DNA from: CAVXHV01 sp963761445
GTDB lineage: Bacteria; Planctomycetota; Planctomycetia; Isosphaerales; Isosphaeraceae
Reading direction: 5' to 3'
DNA length: 64,000 nucleotides
Assembly (NCBI GenBank): GCA_963761445.1
Contig: CAVXHV010000009.1
Coordinates: 372,001 to 436,000, forward strand
Part shown: piece after piece, positions 20,946 through 28,843 of the stretch
Layout of the letters: every line of letters begins with the position of its first letter
Position numbering within the stretch: the first letter of the stretch is position 1
Notes under the pieces: generated by a model
What the model was told of the DNA's origin: nothing
What the model saw: the letters and a program-made list of their open reading frames with translations, nothing else
The model's database searches: none
Position numbers and translations under genes: made by a program

Positions 20946-23581
20946 TCCAAATCAAACGGTCTCCGCAGCGACGGTAAAGCCGTTTCTCGAGAGTTGCGGC
21001 TACACAGGCTCGCTGATCCAGCAGCAGTTTCCACTCGGGGACGGGCCAACCGTTCCCCTTGTTGCCTTTGCCCACGCGCCCGCCGACGCTCGCACCGCCT
21101 GCATCGCGGTGATCGAGGAGGATCTCGGGACACCGCAGATCGTCGCACAGTGCCGCCCTTTGGCAGCGCCGATCGTCTTTGTCTGCGGCAAGCTCGGCCT
21201 TGAATGGTGGCAACAAACGAGCCCGGCGCCGGTTCGGCACGGACCGCCGACTCCGCCTGGTGGATTAGCTGGTTTTTTCAATGTACGCCAAGGCGAGTTC
21301 GCCCCGGACGTAATCTACCGCGCGAAAACTTGGGGACGGTTTGACACCCAATATCAACGAACTTTTGTTGACCTCGGTTTGATGCCGTTGGTCGAGGGGG
21401 AGATTGGTCGGGAGCTGACCACGCTCATCTTCCGCAACGTTCAAGAGCTCAAGTCGCTCCTGCGATGGGACACCCTCAGCGACAAACAAGGACAATGGTT
21501 GCTCAAATCCGTGTTTTGGATCGTTTCCGCCAAAATCCTACGAGACAAACAGGTCGCCCGATTCGCCAAGCTCGACCCCCTCGACGTTGAGCCGCTACTG
21601 AATGCAATCGCCAACCACTACGACGCCGAGAAAATACCCATCAGAAATGAACGCCAGCGCAAAGCGCTTACACAAATTGCTGCCGACATCACACAGTTCA
21701 GCAACTTGCGGCTCGCAACGACCGAGGCTTTGGCTTATGTGTATGAGAATGCAGTAATATCAAAAGCAACGCGACAGGCACTCGGGACCCATAGCACGCC
21801 TTCGTACTTGGTCGACTATGTCGTCGGAAAGCTAATGCCGTGGATAAGGGAAATCCCACTCGAACAGAGAAACGTGTTCGAGCCCGCCTGCGGTCACGCA
21901 GCTTTTCTATGCTCGGCAATGCGGCTGCTCACGGAGCTACTGCCTAAGGAAAAATCTGCGGCTGCTCAACGACACAGCTACCTACGCACTCGGATTCACG
22001 GCTGCGACATCGACGAATTCGCCCTCGAGATCGCGAGACTCTCCCTCAGCCTCACTGACATCCCGAATCCAGACGGTTGGGACCTCACTGCTGGCGACAT
22101 GTTTCACGGAGACAGGCTGGAAACGAAATCGCGCAATGCGACGATCTTTCTAGCAAATCCACCGTTCGAAAACTTCAGCACCGAGTCGCGCAGTTGGTAC
22201 GAAAAACGCGGCGTGGAATTACGTCACATTAACAAGACCACAGAACTACTCGCTCGCGCGCTGCCCGCGCTTCCTGAAGGCGCCGTGCTCGGCGTAGTCG
22301 TGCCGCAAGGCCTCTTGCATAGCAAAAACGCAATCAGCACTCGGCGCCTCCTGACAACTGGCTTTGAGCTCCAAGAGATCTGCCTGTTTCCGGACAAGGT
22401 CTTCACGTTCTCAGGCATGGAGTCCGCTATACTGATCGCGCGAAAGTTTGCCGCCAAGCCGACCGCGCGAGTTCACTACCGTCGCGTTCGAGAACGAGAC
22501 ATCGATGACTTCCGGAACGACTATCGGGCCACGCTGGATACGTCGGTGCAGCAGTCAACCTTTCGTCCTTCATACGATTTACGGATTCCGGACCTCGGAG
22601 AGGTGTGGGAATATTGTCGCCGGTATCCGCCGTTCGAAGAAAGTGCCGAAATCGGGCAGGGCTTTACGTTCAAAGGGAAAAGTCTACCTCCCCGTACGAT
22701 TAAGTTCTCTAATCGCCCCTTTCCTGGCGCCGTACGTGGTTTCCTTTCCTTAACCGAGGATATTGAGCTTCACGAGCTACCAAGGGAGTATTGGCTCAAT
22801 CTGAGCGAGCAGGCGATCCTCCGTCCGCGCCACGGCACCGCCGCGGGCAGCGCTCAAGTGGTCTTCAATGAAACGCGGTCGAGTCGCGGCGTCTGGCGTT
22901 TGAAGGCCTTTATTGATTTGACAGGCCGTCCGGTAACCGGTCGATTTAACGTCGTTCGGCCGCGGCGTCCGCTTTCTCTCGAGCTTTTTTGGGCCGTGTG
23001 CAATTCACCCATAGCAAATGCGTACGCATTCAGTCACTCCGGCAACCGCCACAATGACGCGGGAATGATGCGAGCCATGCCCGTTCCGGACTTGACCAAA
23101 GAGGCGACCCGTTCGGTCACCGAGGCTGTACATCGCTATTTAGCGTACGTTCGTCCCAGCCGCGAGATTCTCCAACCGCCACCAAATGAGAAAATCGCTC
23201 GCGAACTGCTGCTACGCGTGGACAATGAGGTCCTTAAACTTTACTCGCTCCCACGCGAGCTCGAGTGGCAACTGCTCGACTACTTCGCTGGATCGGCGCG
23301 AAGGAGTTCCGTTCAAGTTCGACCGTTACTTCCCCGACAAATTCAGGGAGCGACTCTCACTCGCCGACTACCTGGCGATCATGTCGGACTGGCCGGAAAC
23401 GAATCGCCGACGCGAAGCACTCATCCGAAAGAAAGTCGCACGCACGATTTCACCCCAAGAGCGGACCGAACTCGAACGCCTCCAGTCGTTGGCGTCGTCC
23501 CGCGTGCGCTTGCTCGCACCTCTGCCTCTTGAAGAACTCGAAAAGGTGCACCGGCAAGTCGTAGGAGATTCGCCGGAATGA
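20908..23581 (+). CDS. N6-adenine DNA methylase, class I SAM-dependent (one frameshift)
   Basis: About 890 residues. The N-terminal part (1-300) has no clear motif. The SAM-binding motif I is FEPACGHAAFLC (about residue 324) and the catalytic motif IV is NPPFEN (about 418), both typical of N6-adenine methyltransferases of the type IIG/Eco57I-like class. Residues about 580-780 look like a target-recognition region (GQGFTFKGKSLPPRTIKF, then ILRPRHGTAAGS). The frame changes at about 23292; beyond it the protein continues REGVPFKFDRYFPDKFRE to a helical C-terminus ending GDSPE. The start may be TTG 20908 or ATG 20929; neither has a good ribosome site. The stop overlaps the start of the HNH gene, suggesting a two-gene restriction or defence module. 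Confidence 0.82.
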
Positions 23582-24192
23582 AAGCCAACCGTGCTTTCGA
23601 ATACCCGCTCGCCCCACACGTTCGGCGACACGGTCCAATCGGATATGTCGACTACGAGTCGTATCGTGACTGGCTACGAGATGAGTTTTCCTTCCGATGT
23701 GCATTCTGCCTGCAGCGCGAACAATGGAAGGTCCGCATCGGATCATTCCACGTCGATCACTATGCTCCGCAGGCCATCGACCCGGGTAAAGCGTGCGTGT
23801 ATGACAATCTCCTATACGCATGCGCCGCATGCAACCTGAAGAAGAGCGATCTTTCGGTTCCTAATCCATCTACGATCGCTTTTGGCACCTGCGTCCGAGT
23901 CAATCGCGACGGCACCATCGAAGCCCTCGACTCAACGGGAGAGTTACTGATTGATCTATTGCGTCTCGATGACGCCGACAACACGCGATTTCGGAAGTTG
24001 CTGCTCAACACGCTGGCGTCTCTCGAAAAGCACGATCAGGACTCGTTCATTGAATGGATGAAGTACCCGGAAGACCTTCCTGATCTGTCGCGACCTAGAA
24101 AGAAGCCACCAGAAGGGAACAGTCAGCCAGAGGGGGTGACCGAGAGCTGGTTCGCCAAACGAGAACGCGGCGAATTGCCAAAGACATATTGA
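23578..24192 (+). CDS. HNH endonuclease, partner of the upstream methylase
   Basis: A 204-residue protein with a zinc-bound HNH domain: CxxC at residues 41-44 (CAFC), the metal-binding histidine in FHVDH (about 58-61), Asn in YDNLLY (77) and the second CxxC with following Asn (CAAC-N, 82-86). These are the residues expected of an active nuclease. The start ATG overlaps the methylase stop as ATGA, so the two are translationally coupled. I infer a restriction endonuclease guarded by the methylase, or a related phage-defence pair. The C-terminal 90 residues have no recognised fold. The base composition looks less GC-rich than the flanks, compatible with horizontal acquisition (not computed). Confidence 0.85.
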   Translation: MKANRAFEYPLAPHVRRHGPIGYVDYESYRDWLRDEFSFRCAFCLQREQWKVRIGSFHVDHYAPQAIDPGKACVYDNLLYACAACNLKKSDLSVPNPSTIAFGTCVRVNRDGTIEALDSTGELLIDLLRLDDADNTRFRKLLLNTLASLEKHDQDSFIEWMKYPEDLPDLSRPRKKPPEGNSQPEGVTESWFAKRERGELPKTY

Positions 24193-24559
24193 CGCGCGGA
24201 GATACAAGCACTATACGATGAGATTCGACCGCGAACCCAGCCGGAAGCCAGACACCCACCCTCTGGAGTCAGTTTATTCGGATGCGAGGCGCACGTCACT
24301 CGCGCACCGGTCCGAACTCCCGCGCTCGCTGTTTCGTCGCGGCCGACGCTGCCCGTCATGCGCGCCGTAGCACCACCATGAACAGCCCTCGGCGCCTCGT
24401 CGCCGGCGCTTGCACCGTCGGTTGCTGGTAACCGCTCAGTATGGACAGCGGTACTTCGTCGCTTTCCGCGCCGGCCACGGCAACGCCGCTCGCTGGCCTC
24501 AAGTCAATCGAGTCCTGCGTCTGCCACTGCGACCATGGCTCAACGAGTAAGCGAGCAGC
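24193..24559. other. Intergenic region after the HNH gene
   Basis: No supported gene. A plus-strand frame at about 24373-24549 reads RRLLVTAQYGQRYFVAFRAG and ends PLRPWLNE without a convincing start codon; it could be a gene remnant but I do not recognise it. The DNA is a junction zone next to transposase and toxin fragments. Confidence 0.35.
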
Positions 24560-24697
24560 TTACTTGGAGTGTCCGATGCGGTCAGCCCCCGAAGTGAATT
24601 GCGATTCCTCCGGCGTAGTGGCGATTCCCGCCCTGATCGGGTTGAGATCGACATAGACGCTGCACGCCAAAAGCGCTGCCTCATCGAGAAGTGGCTG
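24560..24697 (-). pseudogene. C-terminal scrap of an IS200/REP-associated-type transposase
   Basis: A 45-codon minus-strand remnant reading QPLLDEAALLACSVYVDLNP, then IRAGIATTPEESQFTSG, ending GHSK. The LLDEAALLAC...YVDLNPIRAGIA block is characteristic of a large family of planctomycete/proteobacterial transposases related to the REP-associated Y1 group. The catalytic part is absent and upstream sequence does not continue the protein, so it is a relic. It lies between the HNH gene and the broken toxin gene. Confidence 0.7.
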
Positions 24698-24742
24698 CGC
24701 ATGAATTGAGGCTCATCGCGTCCTGACACTCCTTCAATGCGA

Positions 24743-24869
24743 TCACGACGCCCAGCTCTCGACGCTCAGCCCCGGCACGGCAGACAGGTCCGTGTCCGTG
24801 GTCACAACGCTACAATTCCCAAGACTCAGAGCGATCGCGGCAATCGGTGTCGAGGAGATACCGCCTCAC
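24743..24869 (-). pseudogene. vapC-like PIN-domain toxin with internal deletion
   Basis: The start is a GTG overlapping the antitoxin stop as GTGA. The first codons read VRRYLLDT, the usual beginning of a PIN-domain toxin with its first acidic residue. The sequence then jumps, in another frame, to IAAIALSLGNCSVVTTDTDL and ends SAVPGLSVESWAS, the usual end of a VapC. Roughly 90 residues, including the central acidic residues, are missing. The gene cannot encode an active ribonuclease. Confidence 0.72.
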
Positions 24870-25228
24870 GCGAATAGGACCTCGATTCGCCTCGCACGTT
24901 CCTCGAAGTTGGCGATCTCGGATGCTTTCCGTGCTTCCCGAGCAGCTTGCCACCCAGCTTCTTCCTCAGCCGTCATCTCGAGCGGGGGAATCGCATCGAA
25001 CTCGGCGATCCACCGGGCGACCGACTCCGGATCATCGGCCTGATCGTCGCCTCCCGTCACCACAACGTCAAGCGCATCTTCCCGTATCACAACAACACGG
25101 CATCCGTCCGGCCAGTCGGCCAGACCGTCGAGAATCACCTGCCCGTTCTTCCAGATACCAGTCAGCGTCGTCGCGTCTTCGGACTCACCGCCCGCGAACG
25201 AGGTCGAATTCCCGGTGGAACCAAACAT
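24866..25228 (-). CDS. Putative VapB-type antitoxin, orphaned by toxin deletion
   Basis: A small acidic protein of about 120 residues whose core is TTLTGIWKNGQVILDGLADW, then PDGCRVVVI. It ends with a helical segment EEEAGWQAAREARKASEIAN. This order (beta-hairpin DNA-binding start, acidic linker, helical toxin-binding tail) is common in planctomycete genes placed directly before PIN toxins. It overlaps the vapC remnant by 4 bases and the 3' end of the DUF1835 gene at its start. ATG 25228 is the nearest start but leaves an unusual leader; homologues usually begin just before TTLTG. Function as antitoxin is inferred from context. Confidence 0.55.
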   Translation of the reverse strand: MFGSTGNSTSFAGGESEDATTLTGIWKNGQVILDGLADWPDGCRVVVIREDALDVVVTGGDDQADDPESVARWIAEFDAIPPLEMTAEEEAGWQAAREARKASEIANFEERARRIEVLFA

Positions 25229-26195
25229 CACCCACCCGCGAATCGAGATGCACCCCGCCAACCCAATCGTCGATGCCGTTCAGCTCGACGAAATTCAGCT
25301 CGCCCCGTGTTATCCGCTCGCCGGCGCCCGTCAAGTGAACTTCGAAGCCCGCGATCGAGCCCTGCGCACCAGAAATCGTCACGGCGGGGTGGCGCAGTGC
25401 CGGATCGGCAAGCCGCCGCAAGCGCCATAACAAAAACACGTCGCCGGCCCGATCTCCCAACTTCTCCAACGCGATGATTGACCGGACGATCACGCTCGAC
25501 GCGCCCGGACCGTGATCGCGTGTGTTCGCCAGCAGACTTTCATCTTGCCGACTGAGGCCCGAACGAAAGTCTGGATAACGCCAAAGCAGACCGTGCAACC
25601 CCTCCCGAAGGCGAGGCAACGGGGCCGACCGGTCGTGCAGTAAGCGCACGAGCGGCCCAGGATCGGGCGAAGTCACACCCCTCCACACAGCGTCGAGGTA
25701 CGCAAGCTCCGCCTCGCCGATCGCCCGCGCAGCCGGAGCCGCCCGAATCCCTTCAGAATTCAAGTAGCAAGCTTCCAGAATCTCCTCGCCCGACGCGTTT
25801 CGTTCGAATTGCACCACGTTGAGATTCGCGCCCCGCGCACCGATCGCACGGAGAAACTGCGGCATCCACGCGAGCACGAGCTGTTCCGCCAGCCCCGTCC
25901 CCGACCAGAGTGTAATCGCCTCCGCATCAATGAAGCGAGCCGGCTCGGGCACGATCGGATGATCTCCCCAGCGCACAAGCCCCCTTCGTCGTCGTTTCGC
26001 GCTGCCCGCAGCAACGCCGTGAACGCCCTCCCAGAACGCCAGCCGAGTGGCACACCAGCTCTCGATGTCGCCAAACTCGCGAAGCGGCCCGGCGGGCAAG
26101 TGATCGCGAAGAGAAACCACCTCCTTCGATGAAGCCGCCAACGCCTTGGCGAGCTCGCCGAAGTCGCCACAGATCACGTGGATTGTTTTAGACAT
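25185..26195 (-). CDS. DUF1835 domain-containing protein
   Basis: A 336-residue cytoplasmic protein. It begins MSKTIHVICGDFGELAKAL, the DUF1835 N-terminal signature (a GD-containing beta-alpha start), and includes WSGTGLAEQLVLAWMPQFL. The C-terminal half has the companion region usual in this family (DAVWRGVTSPDPGPLVRLL, then ELNFVELNGIDDWVGGVH). The start at 26195 is chosen because the domain begins there; longer upstream reading enters the preceding gene. It lies 11 bases after that gene on the same strand, so the two are likely co-transcribed. The biochemical role of DUF1835 is unknown. Confidence 0.75.
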   Translation of the reverse strand: MSKTIHVICGDFGELAKALAASSKEVVSLRDHLPAGPLREFGDIESWCATRLAFWEGVHGVAAGSAKRRRRGLVRWGDHPIVPEPARFIDAEAITLWSGTGLAEQLVLAWMPQFLRAIGARGANLNVVQFERNASGEEILEACYLNSEGIRAAPAARAIGEAELAYLDAVWRGVTSPDPGPLVRLLHDRSAPLPRLREGLHGLLWRYPDFRSGLSRQDESLLANTRDHGPGASSVIVRSIIALEKLGDRAGDVFLLWRLRRLADPALRHPAVTISGAQGSIAGFEVHLTGAGERITRGELNFVELNGIDDWVGGVHLDSRVGDVWFHREFDLVRGR

Positions 26196-26206
26196 AGCGA
26201 ATCGCC

Positions 26207-26453
26207 TCATGAGATCGCGGAGCCACTCAGCCACCGCTTGATCCGACCTTCCAGTTCGCGTAGCTCGCTGCAGTTCTGCCGGACGCGCGAGTAATTGCTC
26301 CCGGCCTCTTCGCCGAGGATCTTGCGCCCCTGGCCCACGGAGTCGAGCAGGCCGCGATGTCGAGCGATCAGCTCGAAGTAATGCTCCTTCGGGTCGCGTT
26401 CGTTCTGGATCTGCTTCCAGGTCCAATCGTTCCAATCGCAACGACTTGAACAT
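26207..26453 (-). CDS. Small hypothetical protein upstream of DUF1835 (frameshift)
   Basis: ATG 26453 (MFKSLRLE) has a near-perfect ribosome site GGAGGAGG six bases upstream. After a one-base shift near 26425 the frame reads NDWTWKQIQNERDPKEHYF and continues to ELEGRIKRWLSGSAIS, ending at 26207. The roughly 82-residue product is helical and charged. Without the shift the upstream frame runs into the DUF1835 gene with composition typical of out-of-frame GC-rich DNA. I do not recognise the family. Tight spacing to DUF1835 suggests joint function. Confidence 0.5.
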
Positions 26454-26726
26454 CGGCCGCCTCCTCCAATTCGTCATCGGCATTGTACTCGGTGCGGCCA
26501 GGCCGAATAAGGTAATGACACCAGGAAACCTAAATGGTTCACGCAGTTGCGCTTAAGTGACCCAGGCTTCGACCGCCCGGAGAACTCACACCGCCGTGCC
26601 CGAAACCCGCCCGAAGTGGGTTGAACGTGGCCCCCGGCGCGGCTATGATTCTTACGGCACCCGATAAAGCGGTGTCCTCACTTTCTCTCTGCCATCCCAG
26701 CTCTCATTTATCAAAGGAGGCCGGCG

Positions 26727-26789
26727 ATGTCTTCGATTTTCTACATGAGTGTGCCGTCGAGCCTGCATCGCGCGACAGGGTCGCCCTGA
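26727..26789 (+). CDS. Possible 20-residue leader peptide with strong ribosome site
   Basis: AAAGGAGG (26713-26720) stands six bases before an ATG opening the frame MSSIFYMSVPSSLHRATGSP. The ribosome site is among the best in the window, while the frame is very short. A 9-bp hairpin follows 12 bases after the stop. It may be a leader peptide, a true small protein, or the start of a longer protein broken by a frameshift: reading on in another frame gives PEAPPLENTRPAFSARFVKT. Confidence 0.3.
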   Translation: MSSIFYMSVPSSLHRATGSP

Positions 26790-26801
26790 AGCCCCTCCTC
26801 T

Positions 26802-26826
26802 CGAGAACACGCGTCCCGCGTTCTCG
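26802..26826 (+). promoter_or_regulatory. Hairpin after the short leader frame
   Basis: The sequence cgagaacacg-cgtcc-cgcgttctcg forms nine base pairs with one mismatch and a five-base loop. No T-tract follows, so it is not a standard intrinsic terminator. It could be a leader or attenuation structure, or one of the interspersed palindromes. Confidence 0.35.
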
Positions 26827-26996
26827 GCGCGCTTCGTCAAGACTGAATGACTGATTGACGTCGCGTCGATCCAGGCTCACATCCCGGCGGAACCGATCAC
26901 ACGCGGTCCGAACGGTCGGGCTGCGCAACGAAGGGCGCAAAGTCACGCTCCCATCGAAGAGAAGAATCGATCTCCATTCGAAGTGAAGGAACCCCT

Positions 26997-27477
26997 ATGA
27001 GACCGATCCAAAAATACCCGGCGCCGTCCATAGCGGAGGTCCATCGTTTCTGCGCCTCACTCGGCGAAGAAGACGGCGAAGATCCCCACCTGGCCAGAGG
27101 GCGCCGCGCGCGCACAGCAAGCGCGCTGCCCATCGAGCCACATCCCGAGCGGGCGGCTCGAGCGCAAGGCGTGCCAGCTCTGCCGCCAGGTGGCCGAAAC
27201 CCTCGATGAAGTCCTCGCCGACTGCGGCGATGGCGTGTTGCGTGCTCTGCGAGTGGCAGCCGTCGTGCCCTTTCCCAATGCCTCGCGACTTCTCGTGACC
27301 GTGGCACCTCTGGACGGCCGGCCCGCGCCCGAGGTGGCTCCCAAAGTCGTGATGGAGCATCTCGAACGCGCCAGCGGTCACCTCCGCCACGAAATCGCCG
27401 CCGCCGTCACGCGCAAGCGCGCCCCACTGATGTTGTACCGACTCGCAGAGCCCACGCACGTGGGAGCTCAGTCATGA
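26997..27477 (+). CDS. rbfA: Ribosome-binding factor A, planctomycete type (one frameshift)
   Basis: A 30S-subunit maturation factor of about 160 residues. ATG 26997 has AAGGAA five bases upstream. The first frame gives MRPIQKYPAPSIAEVHRFCA up to HLARGRR. After a shift at about 27100-27115, in a cgccgcgcgcgc run, the frame continues SGRLERKACQLCRQVAETL, then ADCGDGVLRALRVAAVVPFP and HLERASGHLRHEIAAAVTRK, the KH-like RbfA core. The N-terminal extension before the QLC motif is usual in planctomycete RbfA. Its stop overlaps the next start as ATGA. It is not next to infB here, unlike in many bacteria. Confidence 0.75.
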
Positions 27478-28288
27478 CCCTGCCAAGGGCCAGAATCCGC
27501 CCTGTCACCGCAATACTTGTGTTGGCGATTCTGGTCCTTGGCCTGATTGTCACCGTCCGAGAGCGCAGGGAGGCGCGACTGCGGTCGGCCCTGGCGAAAT
27601 TCCAGAACCGTGCTCACCAGGAAATCTACAGTAGCCTCAACAACCCGATCAGCGCGCCCGGAAGCTCGGCCGCGCTGCCGCTGACCTGGGGGAGCTGGTC
27701 TTCGCTCAGAGCGGTGGTCGACGAGGTCACGATCGTAGTAACCAGTCCCTCCTTTCTCGAGGAAGCGCCCGCGCATTGACGGTGGACATTGATCCCGCCG
27801 GTCTTCTCGAGGTTGGTCACACCCCCACCTCCGTCGCGCTCCTTCCAGCCGCGCCGACGAGCGACATCCCCGCGAGCGATATGATTCGCCAGCTCCTCAA
27901 ACCATTCGATCTCGCCTTCAAGGTACAAGAAGGAAAGCTGCTGATCACATCGCGAAAAGCGCTGGAACGATCACATGCGAACATCCTCAAGCAGCTCGAC
28001 CAGCCAGTGAAGCTCACGTGGTCGCGCCGCGATTCTCTCAGGGATGTGATTGAACGCCTGAGAATGGAAACGCGTGGAGCAAACCATCCGGAAGGCCTGC
28101 CGATCTTCGGACAGCTTGGCGGGCCCAGGTCCCCCGACCAGGCGCTCATATTGCCGGATCCTCCGCCAGAAGCACTTCCTGTCCGTGAACAGTTACAGCG
28201 GCTCCTGGAGCCGTTGGGGTTGCGCTATGAGATCAGGGACGGCGCTCTCCTGGTCGTGCGCAAGGCAGACGGGCTTGAACCGGATTGA
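27474..28288 (+). CDS. STN-like (secretin N-domain) repeat membrane protein (one frameshift)
   Basis: The start overlaps the rbfA stop (ATGA). Residues 10-27 form a membrane helix (VTAILVLAILVLGLIVTV). A shift at about 27768-27774 (gcgcccgcgcattg) joins SFLEEAPA to LTVDIDPAGL. Two modules follow the pattern LSSLRDV...VPIYVDP...LKPLGL.Y.v.dG.L.ItS seen in secretin/TonB short N-terminal (STN) domains: DMIRQLLKPFDLAFKVQEGK, and EQLQRLLEPLGLRYEIRDGA. About 271 residues. Related proteins occur in multiple copies in Isosphaeraceae genomes without known function. Probably anchored in the inner membrane with STN modules in the periplasm. Confidence 0.6.
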
Positions 28289-28335
28289 ACCGCCGGCTCG
28301 GTGAAGAACGATTGACCCGGCGCAGGAACTACGAA

Positions 28336-28842
28336 ATGAAATCCGCCTTGAGAATCCGGCTCAGCACCATGCTCCTTGTCGTCCTCCTCGTTGCGGTCGC
28401 CTTTCGCTCGGTCGTTCTGAAGCGCAATGAAGCGAAGCTGATGGCCGATCTCTCGGTCTATCGTAACCCTAAGAATGAAGCGATCGCCGATCTTCTGGAC
28501 CAACCGCTCAAGCTCACGTATCCAGGACAGGCAGCATTTGAAGTGTTCTTGAAAGACGTCAAGCGGACCACCGCGGGCGGAACAAACCTTCCGGCGGGCA
28601 TCCCCATCTATGTGGACCCGATCGGCCTGTCCGAGGCGAAGAAGACAATGGCATCCCCGGTCGACAAACCGTCCGCAGCCGACAAGCTCACACTGCGGGA
28701 GCATTTGAAAGGCGTGCTCAAGCCGCTCGGGCTCGGGTTCATGATCAAGAGCGGATTCTTGATGATCACGTCCCAGGAGGCCGTGGACGAGCCGGCGGAC
28801 GGGGACCCATACCTGGGCTTCCGCGACGTGCTGCGAGAATGA
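28336..28842 (+). CDS. STN-like membrane protein, second copy
   Basis: A 168-residue protein related to the preceding gene. ATG 28336 is chosen because AGGA stands about nine bases before it and the membrane helix (RLSTMLLVVLLVAVAF) then follows a short basic start. The body contains QPLKLTYPGQAAFEVFLKDV, GIPIYVDPIGL and EHLKGVLKPLGLGFMIKSGF then LMITSQE, a full STN-like module. It runs in the same direction as the previous gene with a 47-base gap and converges on the TPR gene, whose end lies 2 bases beyond. Confidence 0.7.
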   Translation: MKSALRIRLSTMLLVVLLVAVAFRSVVLKRNEAKLMADLSVYRNPKNEAIADLLDQPLKLTYPGQAAFEVFLKDVKRTTAGGTNLPAGIPIYVDPIGLSEAKKTMASPVDKPSAADKLTLREHLKGVLKPLGLGFMIKSGFLMITSQEAVDEPADGDPYLGFRDVLRE

Positions 28843-28843
28843 C

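Larger units (their letters stand above)
26454..26996. other. Intergenic region upstream of rbfA
   Basis: A 543-bp divergent spacer between the DUF1835 operon and rbfA, so it should hold promoters for both. Apart from a 20-codon frame with a strong ribosome site and a hairpin, listed separately, nothing coding is supported. Confidence 0.4.
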
